Source: Pseudotabrizicola alkalilacus
Lineage (GTDB): Bacteria; Pseudomonadota; Alphaproteobacteria; Rhodobacterales; Rhodobacteraceae
Assembly (NCBI RefSeq): GCF_003443995.1
Contig: NZ_QWEY01000007.1
Coordinates: forward strand, 124,001-188,000
Direction: 5' to 3'
DNA: 64,000 nucleotides
In this document: positions 1 through 7,684 of the stretch, piece by piece
Numbering within the stretch: the first letter of the stretch is position 1
Layout of the letters: every line of letters begins with the position of its first letter
The notes under the pieces: model-generated
The model's database searches: none
What the model was told of the DNA's origin: nothing
The model's input: the letters and a program-made list of their open reading frames with translations, nothing else
Position numbers and translations under genes: made by a program

Positions 1-360
1 CGACACCGAAGGGCCAAGCTGGCGCGCCTGATAATAGGCGGTGGCGCGGGCATTCCAGCCTTCGGCAAACTCGGGGGCATGGTCGGTCAGCGCGGTCAGG
101 TGATCAATCGCCTCTGCCGTGTTGCCTGCGGCCATGGCATCGCGGCCGCGCTGCAACAACAGGTCCATCGCGGCAGAGCCGCTTTTGGACCATTCGTTCC
201 AGATCTCCCGCTCCAGCCGGGCGGCGGCGCGGTCATCGGCCGTTTTCAGCCGGTCAAACAGCCCGTCAAGCGGTTCCTCTGCCCAGACAGGCACCGCCAG
301 CAGAAAAACTGCTGAAACTGCCGCAACGATAGGATTGAGAAACCGATGATGAACTTTCAT
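1..360 (-). CDS. Secreted TPR-repeat protein, 3' part outside window
   Basis: The reading frame is open from the ATG at 360 down to the window edge, giving 120 codons of the N-terminal part. The first ~27 residues are a signal peptide: basic MKVHHR, then a hydrophobic run ending PVWA before EEPLDG. From about residue 70 the sequence looks like tetratricopeptide helices (AMAAGNTAEAIDHLTALT, then APEFAEGWNARATAYY). TPR proteins of this type act as periplasmic interaction scaffolds, and nothing visible gives a specific role. The gene is divergent from the SCP2 gene. No convincing Shine-Dalgarno precedes the ATG, so the start is less sure than the frame. Confidence 0.75.
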   Translation of the reverse strand, partial: MKVHHRFLNPIVAAVSAVFLLAVPVWAEEPLDGLFDRLKTADDRAAARLEREIWNEWSKSGSAAMDLLLQRGRDAMAAGNTAEAIDHLTALTDHAPEFAEGWNARATAYYQARQLGPSVS

Positions 361-429
361 ATGATGATGGTAGCGCATTGGCGCAGGAACACCATATCCA
401 AGCCGTCACAAGGCAGAGAGGAATTTTAC

Positions 430-717
430 ATGAGCGCCGTGGTAACTGAGGCCGTCGAAGTGCTGTCGAAAAAGCTGTCGGGCGGTTTTGATGGCGTCGC
501 CAAATTCGTGATCGAGGGCGAAGGCGCGATCATGCTGGACCCGGAGGGGGTGCGTGCAGGCGACGAACCCGCCGATGTGACGATGACCGCCAGCGCCGAT
601 GTGTTCAAACGCATTCTGGACGGCGATCTGAACCCGACCATGGCCTTTATGCAGGGCAAGCTGGCGGTCGATGGCAGCATGGGTCTGGCGATGAAGCTGG
701 GATCGGTTCTGGGGTGA
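430..717 (+). CDS. SCP2 sterol-binding domain protein
   Basis: This 95-residue protein is essentially one SCP2 domain. The pattern KFVIEGEGAIMLDPEGV, then DEPADVTMTASADVFKRILDGDLNPTMAFMQGKLAVDGSMGLAMKL, is typical of the family. SCP2 domains bind lipids or acyl chains in a hydrophobic tunnel, but the bacterial stand-alone forms have no firmly assigned substrate. The start at 430 was chosen over the upstream in-frame ATG at 346 because AGAGAGGAA lies just before it and the domain begins there. Its stop overlaps the GTG start of the following hydrolase, so the two are probably translationally coupled and may handle the same lipid substrate (inference). Confidence 0.9.
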   Translation: MSAVVTEAVEVLSKKLSGGFDGVAKFVIEGEGAIMLDPEGVRAGDEPADVTMTASADVFKRILDGDLNPTMAFMQGKLAVDGSMGLAMKLGSVLG

Positions 718-1661
718 GCCAGTCTGCGTTCCCCACCGCGCCGTTTTACGCGGACCTCGCCCTCGGGCCGGAGGGGGGGGAGGCCTTCTGGCTGACCACA
801 TCAGACGGTCTGCGCATCCGGGCGGGGGTCTGGCCGGTTGGGGAAAAGGGCACGGTGCTGCTGTTCCCCGGCCGCACCGAGTATGTCGAGAAATACGGCC
901 TCGCCGCCGCCGATCTGCAGGCGCGCGGCTATGCGACGGTGGCGATAGACTGGCGCGGGCAAGGGTTGGCGGACCGGATGTTGCCCGACCGGATGATGGG
1001 CCATGTCACCCGGTTTCAGGAGTATCAGCTGGATGTGCAGGCGGTGCTGGAACTGGCCCGTGGCCTTGGCCTGCCAGAGCCGTATTACCTGCTGTCGCAT
1101 TCGATGGGCGGCGCGATTGCCCTGCGGTCGTTGATGCGCGGTATTCCCGTCAAGGCGGCATCGTTCTCGGCCCCGATGTGGGGGATTGCGATGGCGGCCT
1201 GGATGCGGCCCTTTGCGCAGCCCATTGCGCAGATGTCCGGTTGGTTCGGGCAGGCGCATCGCTTTGCCCCCAGCACCACCGGCAAGAGCTATGTTCTGGA
1301 GGCTGAGTTTGGCGGAAATGTCCTGACCACTGACCCGGAGATGTGGCGCTATATGAAGCGGCAGGTGACAGCGCGCCCGGAATTGGCGCTGGCCGGGCCA
1401 AGCATGGGCTGGCTGCATGCCGCATTGGTGGAATGCCGCGATATGGCCTTGGCCCCTGCCCCGGACATGCCGGCGCTGACCGCGCTTGGCACGTCGGAAA
1501 AGGTGGTGGACACCGGCCCGGTCTATCTGCGCATGGCGGGCTGGCGCAACGGACGGCTGGAGCTGTTTCAGGGCGCAGAGCATGAGGTGCCGATGGAAAC
1601 ACCGGCGCATCGGGGGCGGTTTTACGACCTGACCGCCGCGTTGTTCGATCAGCATCGCTGA
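714..1661 (+). CDS. Alpha/beta hydrolase, lysophospholipase-like (serine aminopeptidase S33 fold)
   Basis: A 315-residue cytoplasmic hydrolase with the oxyanion/strand region VLLFPGRTEYVEKYG, the conserved DWRGQGLA, and a nucleophile elbow SHSMGG near residue 127. The acid and His would be in the C-terminal part, with GAEHEVPMET as the likely His region. This pattern matches the Hydrolase_4 (PldB/monoacylglycerol lipase-like) group. The start is GTG in a 4-base overlap with the SCP2 stop, so translation is coupled. The pairing with a lipid-binding domain suggests an acyl-ester substrate, but specificity cannot be read from sequence. Confidence 0.85.
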   Translation: MSQSAFPTAPFYADLALGPEGGEAFWLTTSDGLRIRAGVWPVGEKGTVLLFPGRTEYVEKYGLAAADLQARGYATVAIDWRGQGLADRMLPDRMMGHVTRFQEYQLDVQAVLELARGLGLPEPYYLLSHSMGGAIALRSLMRGIPVKAASFSAPMWGIAMAAWMRPFAQPIAQMSGWFGQAHRFAPSTTGKSYVLEAEFGGNVLTTDPEMWRYMKRQVTARPELALAGPSMGWLHAALVECRDMALAPAPDMPALTALGTSEKVVDTGPVYLRMAGWRNGRLELFQGAEHEVPMETPAHRGRFYDLTAALFDQHR

Positions 1662-1684
1662 GGCCGTCAGCACTGCGATCTGAT

Positions 1685-1743
1685 CCCGCGCGTGGCGGCA
1701 CGTTCGGAATGCGCTCCGCGCGGGAGTATTTGGAAAGCAGCAA
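1685..1743 (+). repeat. Intergenic GGGAGTATTTGG repeat, copy 1
   Basis: Between two convergent genes. An inverted repeat (CCCGCGCG at 1685-1692 and CGCGCGGG at 1717-1724) leads into the conserved tail GGGAGTATTTGG followed by AAAGCAGCAA, ending at 1743. The 24-base core 1720-1743 differs at a single base from the copy on the minus strand at 56359-56383, and related tails occur at 9355 and 24232. It may act as a transcription terminator or RNA-stability element for the convergent genes; that role is inference. Confidence 0.7.
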
Positions 1744-1761
1744 TGGCCGGGGGAAACTGGG

Positions 1762-2484
1762 TCAGATCGTGATCTGGCTGAAGCCTTCGCGCAGCGCGTG
1801 GGACCAGGCGTCGCTCATGTTGCGGAAGGATTCGTCGCCCGCCTCGATCCGGCGCAGGGTGCCGATCTTGCACTCGTCGGCCTGGATCACGCACAGATCA
1901 AGCGGCATGCCGACCGACAGGTTGGAACGCAGGGTGGAATCCATCGACAGCAGCACTGCCTTTTGCGCGTCGCTGAGCGAGGTGGTTGGCTTTACCACCC
2001 GGTCGAGAATCGGTTTGCCATATTTGTGCTCGCCGATCTGGAGGAAAGGCGTGTCTTCGGTGGCTTCGATGAAATTACCCTCGGGATAGATCAGGAACAT
2101 CCGCATCGCACCGCCTTTGCGCTGCCCGGCCACGATCATCGTGGCACTGGCGCCCTGCGCCATCGACAGTTTTTCGTCGATCTCGCGGCGCACCGTGGCC
2201 AGCGCATTGCCGACGATCTCGGCGACCTTTAGCATGGTGGGGGCCAAGATGACCGAGGTATCAGGGGTTGCATCCTTGTCCTCCACCGCTTCGCGCAGGC
2301 GGGCGATGGTGGTCTGGGTCACCGACAGACTGCCAGCGGTGACGATGGTGATGATCCGCTCACCCGGATCTTCAAAGTGGAACATCTTGCGATAGGTGGC
2401 GATGTTGTCGAGCCCCGCATTGGTGCGCGTATCCGACAACAGCACCATGCCTTCGTTCAGCAACAGCCCGACACAATAGGTCAT
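1762..2484 (-). CDS. Anbu proteasome-like peptidase (ancestral beta subunit)
   Basis: A 240-residue Ntn-hydrolase of the Anbu/predicted proteasome-type protease family. I start it at the ATG at 2484 rather than the GTG two codons earlier because removal of Met then exposes Thr as the N-terminal nucleophile (MTYCVGLLL). Asp17 in SDTRTNAG and Lys32 in YRKMF complete the expected proteasome-type active site. Anbu is known to assemble into open-helix oligomers; its substrate is unknown. It is the last gene of a minus-strand cluster with ATP-grasp, alpha-E and transglutaminase genes, the conserved Anbu neighbourhood. This suggests it hydrolyses or matures a product of the ATP-grasp ligase. Confidence 0.92.
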   Translation of the reverse strand: MTYCVGLLLNEGMVLLSDTRTNAGLDNIATYRKMFHFEDPGERIITIVTAGSLSVTQTTIARLREAVEDKDATPDTSVILAPTMLKVAEIVGNALATVRREIDEKLSMAQGASATMIVAGQRKGGAMRMFLIYPEGNFIEATEDTPFLQIGEHKYGKPILDRVVKPTTSLSDAQKAVLLSMDSTLRSNLSVGMPLDLCVIQADECKIGTLRRIEAGDESFRNMSDAWSHALREGFSQITI

Positions 2485-2576
2485 ATTCACGCCCCCAAGA
2501 CTCAGGCCGGAACGCTACTTGCCGCGCGCGGGGATGGAAAGGGCGAACGTGCAGCCCGTCCCTGCGGCAACACAGC

Positions 2577-3206
2577 TTACAGGCTGGCCAGCGCGGTCAG
2601 GGCCGGGCCACCGGCCAGTTGCATGACCGCCAGCACCAGCGCGGCGGCGGCGCCAAGGCGGAAAAAGCGGCTTTGCCAGAACTTGCGGCGCTGTAATGGC
2701 GTGCCAGTATCGAGCCCCGGATCGGCGATCGGGTCGGTTTCTTCAAGCACTGGTGGCAGGGTGCGTGGGCTGTGATCGGGCACATCGCTGCAGGTCATAT
2801 CGAGCGGTTCGCAATCATCAAGGGCTGCGAGGAAGGACTCCAGACGGAACGCATCACCGGCAACGGCAGCACCTTCGGACCGGGGCAACGGGTAGTGCCG
2901 GGCATTGTCGGCCAGCCGCTGGATCAGGGCCAGCCGCGCCGCCTCATCCCCGGCGGGATAGCGGCCCGGAGGCGCGCCGGAGGCATAGGTGTTGAGCCCG
3001 AAGCCGGACGCCAGAAAATAGTCGCGCAGGCCCGGTGGAGAATCGCGCAGCGCCTGTGCCGTATGCGGATCACGGAACAGGGCCACGGTGGCAAGGTCAC
3101 GCGCGGGCCTGAAACCTGCATCAGACAGAAAGCCATCAAGCTGCGGATCTGACGAGCCGCTCTCCGGAATCACCTCGAAAATATCAAAGTCATAGGCCAA
3201 AGCCAT
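2577..3206 (-). CDS. Unrecognised tail-anchored protein in the Anbu operon
   Basis: A 209-residue protein that I do not recognise. There is no signal peptide. Residues ~1-150 look like a soluble domain (MALAYDFDIFEVIPESG, with conserved-looking GFRPARDLATVALFRDP and LRDYFLASGFGLNTY). Residues ~150-180 are acidic and Pro-rich. A basic patch RRKFWQSRF precedes one hydrophobic helix at ~186-205 (RLGAAAALVLAVMQLAGG) four residues from the C-terminus. That is a tail-anchor layout, with the soluble part in the cytoplasm. It lies between the transglutaminase and Anbu genes with gaps of about 90 bases each side, all in the same direction. It could be a membrane tether for this system, or an unrelated passenger. 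Confidence 0.65.
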   Translation of the reverse strand: MALAYDFDIFEVIPESGSSDPQLDGFLSDAGFRPARDLATVALFRDPHTAQALRDSPPGLRDYFLASGFGLNTYASGAPPGRYPAGDEAARLALIQRLADNARHYPLPRSEGAAVAGDAFRLESFLAALDDCEPLDMTCSDVPDHSPRTLPPVLEETDPIADPGLDTGTPLQRRKFWQSRFFRLGAAAALVLAVMQLAGGPALTALASL

Positions 3207-3300
3207 GGTTCACCCCCTGCGACCCTATCGCAAGCGACAGGCTGCGCAGAGCCTGTGGCAAAAGCGGGGCGGAAATAGGGAATCTACCGCCAATTTTCCG

Positions 3301-4128
3301 CTATTGCTGGGTTTGCGACTGGGTTTGTGTCGCCTGCACGGTGACCGAGACATCCAGACTTTCTTCACCCTGCCCGCGCGCGATGCCGCGGATCATCGCG
3401 GCATGCAGCGAATCGAGGCCAGAGCCAAGGCGGATGTAGCGGTCATCCGGGCAGCAGCGGTTGGCGGGGTCAAAGCCGACCCAACCCAGCCCGGCGATAA
3501 ACACCTCGGCCCAGGCATGGGCCGCGTCATGCGCGGCGCCATCAATGCCCACCAGCAGATAGCCCGAGACATAGCGCGCAGGCAGGCCGATGTGGCGGGC
3601 GATGGCGATCACCGCATGGGCCTGATCCTGACAAACCCCGGTGCCCTGTGCCAGCGCCTCGGCGGCGGTGGTGTGGGCATTGGTGGTGTCGGCTGTGTAG
3701 ACAATCGCATCCGACACCCGTTCCGAGATCAGATGCGCTGCGGCCAACGCGTCTTGCGCCGGGGTCAGGCCATCGGCCAGCGCGGCAAGGGCGGCATCGG
3801 CCTCGGTCGGGTGGGTGGAGCGCAGATAGCAGTCGGGCGGGGTCAGTTCCTTGTGGCCGCGCAGCACGCCGGCCTGATCAAAGGTCTCGATCTCGCCGGT
3901 CACATGCACGGTGATCTCGTTGACCGGGCCAAGCACGGTCCAGCCCTGCACCCAGTCGCCCGCGCCGTCGCGAAAGCCGCCGCCCATCTGGCCGTCGCTG
4001 ACACTGACCTTCCAGCTGCGCATCTTTTGCCCGGCGCATTGTGACGGCATCAGCCGGTGGCTTTGCACCACGCCGCGCACCGGCTGGTCATAGAAATAGC
4101 GGGTGACATGATTGACCGTCAGCAGCAT
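3301..4128 (-). CDS. Transglutaminase-like cysteine protease family protein
   Basis: A 275-residue cytoplasmic protein. The N-terminal ~90 residues (MLLTVNHVTRYFYDQPVRGVVQSHRLMPS) are the beta-rich N-terminal domain usual for this bacterial transglutaminase group. The core contains the Cys-His-Asp triad: Cys166 in GVCQDQAHA, His204 in HAWAEVF and Asp220 in GFDPAN. Members either hydrolyse peptide or isopeptide bonds or transfer amines; the in vivo reaction of this group is unknown. Its ATG overlaps the alpha-E stop by one base (TGATG), so they are coupled. Together with the ATP-grasp ligase this suggests a make-and-trim cycle for an amide-linked product (inference). Confidence 0.9.
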   Translation of the reverse strand: MLLTVNHVTRYFYDQPVRGVVQSHRLMPSQCAGQKMRSWKVSVSDGQMGGGFRDGAGDWVQGWTVLGPVNEITVHVTGEIETFDQAGVLRGHKELTPPDCYLRSTHPTEADAALAALADGLTPAQDALAAAHLISERVSDAIVYTADTTNAHTTAAEALAQGTGVCQDQAHAVIAIARHIGLPARYVSGYLLVGIDGAAHDAAHAWAEVFIAGLGWVGFDPANRCCPDDRYIRLGSGLDSLHAAMIRGIARGQGEESLDVSVTVQATQTQSQTQQ

Positions 4129-5078
4129 CAGCGCACATCCCCATTCAGATAACAGTCCCGGATCACCGACCCCGCCCGCGCCATATCGCCGATAAACCGG
4201 GTAAGAAACTCGTGCAGGCCTTCTTCAAAGATATCATCGACCCGCAACTCGGCCAGCTCGGCCTGAATGCTGCGGGCGCGTTCCTGCGCAAAGGTCTTGC
4301 GCTGATAGCCGCGCGCCAGCCGGTCCAGATGGCTGGTCATGCCTTCGACACAGGTGATCAGGCTGCGCGGGCACTGCGGGTTGAGGATCAGGAAATGCGC
4401 GATCTTGGCCGCCGTTACTTCACCGCCATAGGCCCAGTGGAACGCCCGGTGCGACGACATCGCGCGCAAAAGCGTGGTCCATTGGTAATTGTCGAGCCCG
4501 GAGCCGACGAATTCCAGACGCGGCAACAGGACGTAGTATTTCACATCCATCAGCCGCGCGGTGTTGTCGGCGCGTTCCAGAAAATACCCCAGATTGAGGA
4601 AATCCCAGCCGTCGTTGCGCAGCAGGGTCGCGTCAATCGAGCCGCGCACAAGGGCGGTGTTGCGCATGGTCCAGTCGGTCAGCAGCGACAGGTCCAGCTC
4701 GGAGCGCGGGCGGCGCTCCAGTTGGCGCAGTTCCTGAAACGCGGTGTTCAGCGCGTCCCACACCTGTGTGGTCAGCGCCGTGCGCACGATGCGCCCGTTT
4801 TCGCGCGCCGCCGTGATGCAGGACATCACCGAAGACGCATTGTCACTGTCGAAAAAGAACCAGCTTTCCAGATTGCGCTGCACGGCGTCGCCGTATTTCT
4901 TGGCAAAGCCGTTGGCGGTGCCGCTGGCATGCAGCAGCGATTCCCATTCGTTGCGATAGCCCGCGGCCGAGGGCATCAGCGCGATGCGCGCGCCCACCTC
5001 CAGCAGCCGGGCCGAGGTTTCGGCGCGCTCCAGATAGCGGGCGAGCCAGAAAAGGTTGTCTGCGGTTCTGCTCAGCAT
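4128..5078 (-). CDS. Alpha-E domain protein
   Basis: A 316-residue all-helical protein matching the alpha-E family across its length (MLSRTADNLFWLARYLERAETSARLLEVGAR at the N-terminus is characteristic, and RADNTARLMDVKYYVLLP recurs mid-protein). The family has no demonstrated activity. It is almost always encoded next to a circularly permuted ATP-grasp and a transglutaminase, exactly as here: 7 bases after the ATP-grasp stop and overlapping the transglutaminase start. A role as a scaffold or substrate carrier for the ligase is a reasonable inference but unproven. Confidence 0.92.
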   Translation of the reverse strand: MLSRTADNLFWLARYLERAETSARLLEVGARIALMPSAAGYRNEWESLLHASGTANGFAKKYGDAVQRNLESWFFFDSDNASSVMSCITAARENGRIVRTALTTQVWDALNTAFQELRQLERRPRSELDLSLLTDWTMRNTALVRGSIDATLLRNDGWDFLNLGYFLERADNTARLMDVKYYVLLPRLEFVGSGLDNYQWTTLLRAMSSHRAFHWAYGGEVTAAKIAHFLILNPQCPRSLITCVEGMTSHLDRLARGYQRKTFAQERARSIQAELAELRVDDIFEEGLHEFLTRFIGDMARAGSVIRDCYLNGDVR

Positions 5079-5085
5079 GTTCTGT

Positions 5086-6498
5086 TCACTCCGCCAGCAC
5101 CCAGGTATCCTTGACCCCGCCGCCCTGCGACGAGTTCACCACCAGCGACCCTTCGGTCAGCGCCACGCGGGTCAGCCCGCCCGGCACCAGCTCGATCCGC
5201 TCGCCGACAAGGCAATAAGGCCGCAGGTCGACATGGCGCGGCGCGATGCCTTCGGCCACAAAGGTCGGCGTGGTGGACAGCGCCAGCGTGGGCTGGGCAA
5301 TGTAGTTGTTCGGGTTGGCCGTGATGCGGGCGCGGAACATCTCTACCTGATCCGCTGTCGCCTTTGGACCGACCAGCATGCCGTAACCGCCCGAGCCGTG
5401 GACCTCTTTGACCACCAGTTCGTTCAGATGCGACAGCACGTATTTCAGATCATCCGCCTTGCCGCATTGCCAGGTCGGCACATTGTTCAGGATCGGCTCT
5501 TCGCCCAGATAAAACCGGATCATTTCCGGGACATAGGTGTAAACCGCCTTGTCATCAGCCACCCCTGCCCCCGGTGCCGAACAGATGCTGACCCCGCCGG
5601 AGCGGTAGACATCCATCAGCCCCGGCACGCCAAGCATGCTGTCGGGGCGGAAGCACAGCGGGTCGATATAGGCGTCATCCAGACGGCGATAGATCACATC
5701 CACCCGGCGCGGGCCTTCGGTGGTGCGCATGAAAACGAACTCGCCCTCGACGAACAGATCCTGGCCTTCGACCAGTTCCACCCCCATCAGATCGGCGAGG
5801 AAGGAGTGTTCGTAATAGGCAGAATTGTAATGGCCCGGCGTCAGGATCACCACCGTCGGCTCGCGGTCGCATTTCGTCGGGGCAACGCTGGCCAGCGTCC
5901 GGCGCAGGATTTCGGGGTAATTGTCGACCGGCTCGATCCGGTTTTCGCGGAACAGATCGGGGAACATCCGCATCATGATCTCGCGGTTTTCCAGCATATA
6001 GCTGACGCCAGACGGGGTGCGGCAATTGTCTTCGAGCACGAAAAATTCATCCGGCCCGGTGCGCACAAGGTCGATGCCGACAATGTGGGAGTAGACCCCC
6101 TTTGGCGGGACAAAGCCCGCCACCGCCTTTTCATAGGCCTCGTTCAGATAGACCAGACGCCCCGGAATGCGCCCGGCCCGCACAATCTCGCCCCGGCCAT
6201 AGACATCGACCAGAAAGGCGTTGAGCGCGCGCGCGCGTTGTTTGATGCCGCGCTCCAGCTTTGCCCATTCCGCGCCCGAAAAGACCCGGGGGAACATGTC
6301 GAACGGGATCAGCCGGTCGGGATCGCCGCCTTCGCCGTAAACGGCAAAGGTGATACCGATCCGGCGAAACAGCGCCTCGGCCTCGGCCTGTTTCATCTGA
6401 CGCAATTCTGCGGGCATGGAGTTCATCCAGTTCTGCAGGCGCGCATAGGGCGCACGCACAGAGTCGCCCTGGTACATCTCGTTAAAATAGCTGGTCAC
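5086..6498 (-). CDS. Circularly permuted type-2 ATP-grasp protein
   Basis: A 470-residue member of the circularly permuted ATP-grasp (DUF404/DUF407) family. Recognisable blocks are the N-terminal MTSYFNEMYQGDSVRAPY, GVYSHIVGIDLVRTGPDEFFVLEDNCRTPSGVSYM (Asp/Asn metal-binding region), KEVHGSGGYGMLVGP (nucleotide-binding loop) and VDLRPYCLVG near the C-terminus. ATP-grasp enzymes activate a carboxylate as acyl phosphate and join it to an amine, so the likely reaction is peptide or amide bond formation; the substrates are unknown. It is the first gene of the minus-strand Anbu cluster. The 169 bases before it are shared with the divergent exonuclease gene and should contain both promoters. Confidence 0.92.
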   Translation of the reverse strand: MTSYFNEMYQGDSVRAPYARLQNWMNSMPAELRQMKQAEAEALFRRIGITFAVYGEGGDPDRLIPFDMFPRVFSGAEWAKLERGIKQRARALNAFLVDVYGRGEIVRAGRIPGRLVYLNEAYEKAVAGFVPPKGVYSHIVGIDLVRTGPDEFFVLEDNCRTPSGVSYMLENREIMMRMFPDLFRENRIEPVDNYPEILRRTLASVAPTKCDREPTVVILTPGHYNSAYYEHSFLADLMGVELVEGQDLFVEGEFVFMRTTEGPRRVDVIYRRLDDAYIDPLCFRPDSMLGVPGLMDVYRSGGVSICSAPGAGVADDKAVYTYVPEMIRFYLGEEPILNNVPTWQCGKADDLKYVLSHLNELVVKEVHGSGGYGMLVGPKATADQVEMFRARITANPNNYIAQPTLALSTTPTFVAEGIAPRHVDLRPYCLVGERIELVPGGLTRVALTEGSLVVNSSQGGGVKDTWVLAE

Positions 6499-6667
6499 TA
6501 CGGCCCCCGTTCCCCGGTCCTTAACGCCAGTTAATCAGCCCGGTTCCAACAGCGAAAGGGGGAGCCTGCATTTCCTGCCCGCATAGGGCACATTCGCCCG
6601 TTTTTTGTGCAGTGCAAATGTGTCCTGTGACCCTTTCCCAGGGACGGGGACGTGCTAGGCTCTGCTC

Positions 6668-7684
6668 ATGTCTGCACAATTGCTCAGTTTTACCGATCGC
6701 GGCATCTATTGCGCCGAGGGCGGGTTCTACATCGACCCGTGGCGGCCCGTGGACCGGGCGCTGATCACCCATGGCCACAGCGACCATGCGCGGTGGGGCC
6801 ATGGTCACTATCTGTGCACCCATCAGGCATTGCCGGTGATCCGGCACCGACTGGGGCAGATCACCGCCGAGGGCATCGGCTATGGCGAGACCCGGCAGAT
6901 CGGCGGGGTTGAGGTCAGCTTTCACCCCGCAGGCCATGTGCCGGGATCGGCGCAGATCAGGGTGGCGCGTGGCGGCGAGGTCTGGGTGGTGTCAGGCGAT
7001 TACAAGGTCGAGGATGACGGGCTGTCAGAGCCGTTCGTGCCGGTGCCCTGTCACACCTTTATCAGCGAATGCACCTTTGGCCTGCCGCTGTTTCGCTGGC
7101 AGCCGCAAGCGGTTGTCGCTGCGCAGCTGGCGGCGTGGTGGCAGGCCAATGCCGCCGAGGGCCGGGCGTCGATTCTGGCGGCTTATGGTCTGGGCAAGGC
7201 GCAGCGGCTGATGACGATGCTGCCCGAGGCCGGGCCGATCCTGACGCATGGCGCGGTCGAAGAGACCACCCGCATCCTGCGCGATCAGGGGTATCGGCTA
7301 CCGCCCACGATCCGCGTGACCGCTGGGATTGACGCGAAATCGCACCCCGGCGCGCTGATCATTGCACCCCCCTCGGCGCTTGGCACCCCTTGGGCGCGGC
7401 GCTTTGGCCCGGCCTCGGCGGCCTTTGCCAGCGGCTGGATGGCGCTGCGCGGCATCCGCCGTCGCCGGGGCTTTGGCACCGGCTTTGTGATCTCGGACCA
7501 CGCCGACTGGCCCGGCCTGAACACCGCCATCCACGCCACCGGCGCAGAGCGCGTGTTTGTCACCCATGGCTACACCACCCCGTTCCGGCGCTGGCTGGAG
7601 GAACAGGGCTATGAGGCTGGCATCGTGCAGACAGAATTCGGCGGCGATGAGGCCGAAACGGCGTCGGAGGCGGACTTGGCATGA
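6668..7684 (+). CDS. Ligase-associated metallo-beta-lactamase-fold DNA exonuclease
   Basis: A 338-residue protein of the MBL/beta-CASP nuclease type. The metal-binding HxHxDH motif is in THGHSDHARWGH, followed by FHPAGHVPGSAQI, VVSGDYK and a late VISDHADWPGL. The family is defined by its linkage to an ATP-dependent DNA ligase, here starting 4 bases before this stop (ATGA overlap). It is presumed to process DNA ends before ligation in a damage response. The two other usual members of this module, a DEXH helicase and the PdeM phosphoesterase, are absent from the window. Confidence 0.9.
   Translation: MSAQLLSFTDRGIYCAEGGFYIDPWRPVDRALITHGHSDHARWGHGHYLCTHQALPVIRHRLGQITAEGIGYGETRQIGGVEVSFHPAGHVPGSAQIRVARGGEVWVVSGDYKVEDDGLSEPFVPVPCHTFISECTFGLPLFRWQPQAVVAAQLAAWWQANAAEGRASILAAYGLGKAQRLMTMLPEAGPILTHGAVEETTRILRDQGYRLPPTIRVTAGIDAKSHPGALIIAPPSALGTPWARRFGPASAAFASGWMALRGIRRRRGFGTGFVISDHADWPGLNTAIHATGAERVFVTHGYTTPFRRWLEEQGYEAGIVQTEFGGDEAETASEADLA

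Noticed and set aside
5056-6534. A 492-codon plus-strand open frame opposite the ATP-grasp gene
   Set aside because: It is the complementary-strand shadow of a well-conserved gene. Its translation is His/Arg/Gln-rich without domain character, as expected for antisense frames of GC-rich coding DNA.
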